This document shows positions 61,601 through 64,000 of a stretch of 64,000 nt of DNA, one piece after another. Position numbers and translations under genes: made by a program. This DNA is from Paenibacillus montaniterrae (GTDB taxonomy: Bacteria; Bacillota; Bacilli; Paenibacillales; Paenibacillaceae), in assembly GCF_018403185.1 (NCBI RefSeq), contig NZ_BOSE01000003.1:310001-374000 (forward strand). Reading direction: 5' to 3'. The number at the start of each line of letters is the position of its first letter. The stretch's first letter is position 1. The notes under the pieces were generated by a model. That model was not told where the DNA came from, did not search any database, and saw nothing but the letters and a program-made list of their open reading frames with translations.

Positions 61601-61670
61601 AAAAAGCGAGCTGGATGTCGGCACATCGGTTGCGATAAGCTTTGCCGCAGCGGCCAGTGCTGAAAATTAG
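58617..61670 (+). CDS. Hybrid sensor kinase: 7TMR-DISM, degenerate kinase core, REC, LytS-type kinase
   Basis: 1017 aa. N-terminal TM, extracellular jelly-roll 7TMR-DISMED2-like domain (about 40-195: GSRTYRLHISLEGLTEKALA), seven TM helices (about 205-425). A HisKA-like segment near 436 reads EDFFVNTAYYLRAPLDSM: the phospho-acceptor His of the usual SHELRTPL box is Tyr. The following HATPase lacks the N-box Asn (VLYTLIRQAANRAG). REC (about 688-805) has phospho-Asp in LVLLDIGLQEQSG and KPF lysine. The last 200 residues form an intact LytS-type kinase: IEPHFVYNAINTVI near 825, QPLVENAIKHG near 917, DDGVGM near 955. No response-regulator gene adjoins. GAGGAG lies upstream of the ATG. Confidence 0.88.
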   Translation: MKKFLSFIIIIGLLLFTILILIAHPFQSVDSPQAIKGEIELAEWSFNEKGPIKLKGEWELYEGQLLTPADFQKQEAGSTTQVPQMTGYLDPTATRSLQQWLASSNDEAIGSRTYRLHISLEGLTEKALALKLSNIRHSSVLYINGEQFGGHGVVSQDEEQYEPGNKGYDVYFEPHASELEIILQVSNYTQYGFAYHYSIWLGQANQIASQTAFGIAIELCGAAFCFIIMLYHLYIAVYTRSLSSLYFALLFGFTSLLFLCGGEVNLVRFVEQIPYELLIKLIWLGRIGTRIMLQLYLVHEVKGLLSAKFHKLTMISYWISLAFILFTESSIHSKFTEYISLYYLVIMLYMLWRLLRIWRKHQFQLNQNSVLLYMIILVCWTVSYSNNLLYNFGFVSNKSIGSIAISLFVVASQLVLAFRYIRNVNRMKRLDQVKEDFFVNTAYYLRAPLDSMMNLTGQMLQREQKKEQWLESDAYRQAKIINGLAQRMLQQVSGVIDLTLLKHDELKLRIEPISLRSSLERAIDAVTVLGGEQGVQAKLNVDSGLIVLGDEERVRQVLYTLIRQAANRAGATQVQIEAKLAKRQLIIHIQDDGQPLSSVKQARLFDPSFMDDTDIGFNLFMTREIIQAMGGKLEVVQPGAGNHNCFELSLSGYRTQEQHEVNEQLIELRAEQLMPAWSELGQHKEQQRTILIVEDQYYNIQTLLTMLQDESFNLLYAYSGEEALHMLQSYRVDLVLLDIGLQEQSGIKVCREIRNQFTIIELPVILMSVGMAEELEQGFAAGANDYIRKPFVKHEVIARVKSQLAIQSSMELALQNELAFLQTQIEPHFVYNAINTVISLCHIDPPKAAQVLTDFSQYLRLVFDIESSLNEVPLRRELELVEVYVNIERARFGDKYKLELNVPKHLLDVMVPSFCIQPLVENAIKHGLYRKPEGGTITVAASADKGILTLVVSDDGVGMSEQKLQQLLDQQFSSGVGFGNVQKRIRHFRDSSFAVKSELDVGTSVAISFAAAASAEN

Positions 61671-61692
61671 CTGCCCAACCAATTTATGAACA

Positions 61693-61722
61693 TTGCATTC
61701 TGTGGATGAAGTCCGTTATAAT
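61693..61722 (+). promoter_or_regulatory. Promoter of trhO
   Basis: TTGCAT (61693-61698), 18-bp spacer, TATAAT (61717-61722); leader of about 100 nt to the ATG at 61830. Confidence 0.6.
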
Positions 61723-61829
61723 TTATAGGTGCGATTCAACATTTTGCTATGCAGCATTGCACTTGACCGAATGTGAATCACTCTATCAGGTTATATCCTG
61801 GAAATATACATGATAGGTGGAAAAAGAAA

Positions 61830-62801
61830 ATGGAATATCGAATTTTATTGTATTATCACTACACGACTATTGCGGACCCTGCCGAGTTCGCCAAGCAGCA
61901 TCTGGCGTTTTGCAAGTCGCTGGAGCTGAAAGGGCGCATCCTTGTCGCAGAGGAAGGCATTAACGGTACGGTTTCCGGAACTGTCGAGCAAACGAACGCT
62001 TATATGGAAGCGATGAAGGCAGATCCATTGTTCGAGGGCATCGTATTCAAAATTGATGAGTCTGAACACCATGCGTTCAAAAAAATGCATGTTCGTCCAA
62101 GACCAGAGCTTGTTAATTTGAGCCTTGAGGATGATATTAATCCGCGCGAGCTGACAGGACGATATGTCGAACCAGCGGAATTTTACGAGCAAATGCAGCA
62201 AGAGGATACGATTGTAATTGATGCACGCAATACGTATGAATATGACGTTGGTCATTTTGAAGGGGCCATTCGTCCTGATATAGAATCATTCCGCGAGCTG
62301 CCGCAGTGGATTAGAGAAAATCGTGAGCAGCTTGAAGGCAAACGGATTTTGACCTACTGTACTGGCGGCATTCGCTGCGAGAAATTTTCTGGCTGGCTGG
62401 TGCGAGAGGGCTTTGAGGATGTTGGGCAATTGCACGGCGGGATTGTAAGCTACGGCAAGGACCCGGTAGCGAAAGGACAGCTATGGAAGGGGCAATGCTA
62501 TGTATTTGATGAGCGCCTGGTCGTTCCGATCAATCAGGTTAATCCAACTATTGTCGGCAAGGATCATTTTACCGGCGAGCCTTGCGAACGCTACATCAAC
62601 TGCGCCAACCCGGAATGCAACAAGCAAATTTTAAGCTCTGAAGAAAATGAGCATAAGCATTTGGGTGGCTGTACGCCAGAATGCAGCGCGCATCCGCGCA
62701 ATATGTATGTCGCAAAGCATGGGCTAAGCGAGGTTGAAGTTGCAGACAGATTGAAGGCGCTTCAGGATGAAGCTTCTGCTTACAATTCGTTACAAATTTA
62801 A
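61830..62801 (+). CDS. trhO: tRNA U34 hydroxylase TrhO (rhodanese-like)
   Basis: 323 aa. UPF0176/TrhO family: N-terminal ferredoxin-like domain ([36 protein letters not shown]), then a rhodanese domain with catalytic Cys loop [14 protein letters not shown], and a C-terminal Cys-rich region ([22 protein letters not shown]). In the known pathway TrhO hydroxylates uridine 34 of certain tRNAs to 5-hydroxyuridine using oxygen, leading to mo5U/cmo5U. The ATG at 61830 has TAGGTGG 8-9 bases upstream. Single gene. Confidence 0.93.
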   Translation: MEYRILLYYHYTTIADPAEFAKQHLAFCKSLELKGRILVAEEGINGTVSGTVEQTNAYMEAMKADPLFEGIVFKIDESEHHAFKKMHVRPRPELVNLSLEDDINPRELTGRYVEPAEFYEQMQQEDTIVIDARNTYEYDVGHFEGAIRPDIESFRELPQWIRENREQLEGKRILTYCTGGIRCEKFSGWLVREGFEDVGQLHGGIVSYGKDPVAKGQLWKGQCYVFDERLVVPINQVNPTIVGKDHFTGEPCERYINCANPECNKQILSSEENEHKHLGGCTPECSAHPRNMYVAKHGLSEVEVADRLKALQDEASAYNSLQI

Positions 62802-63101
62802 TACATCAATGTGAGGCCAATGATGGACAAAACAGCGCATAGAGGGTATATTTGGAAAAGAGGTACATTGACCTATATGCATACTGCCAATCATTGGCTT
62901 TATAATTTATAGAAATGGCGCAACTTTACTATTTCATTATGCGTATATATAGTTGATAATGGGTTTGTGACAAATTGTAAAAAATATGATAGCACAGCTT
63001 ATTTTTTACAGAGTGTTTCTATAAATCTGGTTTCAAGTATGCTAGAATAGAGTAGGAATTCTTTGGAAGCTGTACGTTTTACAGATTGAGAGGGTAGAAC
63101 A
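62802..63101. other. 300-bp intergenic stretch without gene
   Basis: AT-rich. CCAATGAT (62817-62824) and ATCATTGG (62890-62897) form an inverted repeat, and GCCAATCATTGGC (62886-62898) is itself palindromic next to TATAAT at 62901. A further promoter-like TGCTAGAAT lies near 63040, shortly before the phosphatase gene. No credible coding frame was found. Confidence 0.5.
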
Positions 63102-63857
63102 TTGATTGATATACATACGCATATACTGCCCGGGATTGACGATGGAGCGGGCTCGCTTGAAGAAGCGCTGGAGCTTGCAGAGCAAGCGGTACGCAACGGA
63201 ATTCGCACCGTAGTGGCTACGCCCCATCATTATGCAAGAGGTTACTATTCCGACGCCGAGCAAATTAAACTGGACACGAGCAAGCTGAATGATGAGCTGT
63301 ATAAGCGCAATATTCCGCTTGAAGTGCTGACTGGTCAAGAGGTTCGCGTCTATGATAGATTGCTAGAGGATTTGGAGGCTGGGCAACTAGCTACAATTGC
63401 TTCCAGTCCCTATTTGCTTGTAGAATTTCCGTCTTCTAATGTTCCAAGCCAGGTTGATGAGTTGTTCCATGAGCTGAGATTGCTGGATGTTACGCCAATC
63501 ATCGCTCATCCTGAACGCAACCGCGAGCTGGCGGACAATCATGATTTGCTGGAGCAGCTCGTTGAAGCAGGTGCGCTTGCTCAGCTGACCAGCTCCTCTG
63601 TATGTGGAACGATGGGACGAAAGCTGCAAAAGCTATCGCTTGAGATGTGCAAGAGGGGACTTGTCCACTTCGTCGCATCTGATGCCCACCATGCCAAAAC
63701 TCGCCCGTTCGACCTTGCACAAGGCTACGAAGCGATTGGCAAGCATTTGGGTCAAGCGTTTGTTGATTACTATCAGCTCAATGCCGAGCGGGTTATTGGA
63801 GGTCATTCTATTCATAGAGAGATCCCGGCCGCAAAGCGGAGATTTATATTCTGGTAG
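63102..63857 (+). CDS. cpsB: CpsB/YwqE-like PHP-domain tyrosine-protein phosphatase
   Basis: 251 aa. Mn-dependent PHP phosphatase: MIDIHTHILPGIDDGAGS (metal-binding HxH and Asp), VVATPHHYARGYYS, VLTGQEVRVYD, IIAHPERNRE, FVASDAHHAKTRPF. Homologues dephosphorylate bacterial tyrosine kinases that control capsule or exopolysaccharide export. The start is TTG at 63102 with GAGGG upstream; the frame opens directly at the metal site, so no longer form is needed. Polysaccharide genes would be expected to the right of the window. Followed after 25 bp by an exported protein. Confidence 0.9.
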   Translation: MIDIHTHILPGIDDGAGSLEEALELAEQAVRNGIRTVVATPHHYARGYYSDAEQIKLDTSKLNDELYKRNIPLEVLTGQEVRVYDRLLEDLEAGQLATIASSPYLLVEFPSSNVPSQVDELFHELRLLDVTPIIAHPERNRELADNHDLLEQLVEAGALAQLTSSSVCGTMGRKLQKLSLEMCKRGLVHFVASDAHHAKTRPFDLAQGYEAIGKHLGQAFVDYYQLNAERVIGGHSIHREIPAAKRRFIFW

Positions 63858-63882
63858 AATACATAAAAAAGGAGGCGTATTC

Positions 63883-64000
63883 GTGAAAGCGAACAGATTA
63901 GGCATCAAAGCGATTCTATTAACAGTTGTATGCGCGCTTATTATTGGGATTGGGGCATCGCCAGCTAATGCAGTTGGAAAGCAGCAGCATGTCGTCGTAT
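63883..64000 (+). CDS. Exported protein, N-terminal fragment (runs off window)
   Basis: GTG at 63883 with AAAAGGAGG 9 bases upstream opens a frame of 39 codons to the window end. It encodes a typical signal peptide (basic MKANRLGIKA, hydrophobic ILLTVVCALIIGIG, cleavage ASPANA) followed by VGKQQHVVV. The mature part is too short to identify. The 25-bp gap suggests cotranscription with the CpsB-like phosphatase. Confidence 0.75.
   Translation, partial: MKANRLGIKAILLTVVCALIIGIGASPANAVGKQQHVVV

Noticed and set aside
62817..62897. Terminator formed by CCAATGAT and ATCATTGG
   Set aside because: Arms are 65 nt apart and no T-tract follows; noted only as an inverted repeat.

Overview
The window looks like part of a Paenibacillus-type chromosome (Gram-positive, spore-former lineage, moderate GC). 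The evidence is the gene repertoire: an S-layer-anchored (SLH) amylopullulanase, several CUT1 sugar ABC importers without their own ATPase, YesM/YesN-style two-component pairs, DUF5696 and Yip1 proteins, lipoproteins with clean lipoboxes, and strong AGGAGG-type ribosome binding sites. No rRNA, tRNA, CRISPR array, prophage or intact transposase was seen.

Layout. 1-5.2 kb: 3' part of a giant surface amylopullulanase. 5.2-7.2 kb: a PadR regulator behind a promoter carrying two identical palindromes, convergent with a His-rich zinc/cadmium CDF exporter (czcD) that has an ArsR/SmtB-type operator. 7.4-8.9 kb: VanZ/RDD membrane protein and a YjfB-family protein. 8.9-18.2 kb: an alpha-galactoside module in which two permease genes run leftward, while histidine kinase, response regulator, binding protein and GH36 alpha-galactosidase run rightward. 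A 15-bp motif found before both the permeases and the binding protein is a probable response-regulator site. 18.2-23.8 kb: a lipoprotein and a second YesMN-like pair enclosed by two islands of palindromic repeats. 23.8-29.5 kb: FadR-family regulator plus CynX/NimT-type MFS transporter, divergent from an LplB/YtcP/binding-protein importer. 29.6-31.4 kb: an SRPBCC protein and an ArsR-type regulator.

31.5-51.3 kb is an arabinan/arabinoside utilisation region. It has a cytoplasmic GH43, a very large cytoplasmic GH51 with LamG-like domains, and then a long rightward gene run: a binding lipoprotein, a membrane-anchored binding protein fused to two carbohydrate-binding-like domains, a permease pair, an NHL-propeller/TPR membrane protein, a Yip1 protein, a DUF5696 protein, a second permease pair and a secreted GH43 endo-arabinanase lipoprotein. 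This two-importer assembly with unexplained envelope proteins is the best candidate in the window for an undescribed system. The expected logic is that the lipoprotein arabinanase cuts arabinan outside, the importers (powered by an ATPase encoded elsewhere, as MsmX is in Bacillus) bring in oligosaccharides, and the cytoplasmic GH43/GH51 enzymes release arabinose.

51.4-64 kb: an Rpn-family nuclease, a Gfo/Idh/MocA oxidoreductase, a 115-nt element that can fold as a three-way junction, a likely peptide-recycling operon (beta-lactamase-fold serine hydrolase, two XRE-cupin regulators, one apparently starting at ATT, and a dipeptide-epimerase-like enolase-superfamily enzyme), an azoreductase, a large hybrid sensor kinase whose first kinase core has lost its histidine, TrhO, a CpsB-like PHP phosphatase, and the start of an exported protein.
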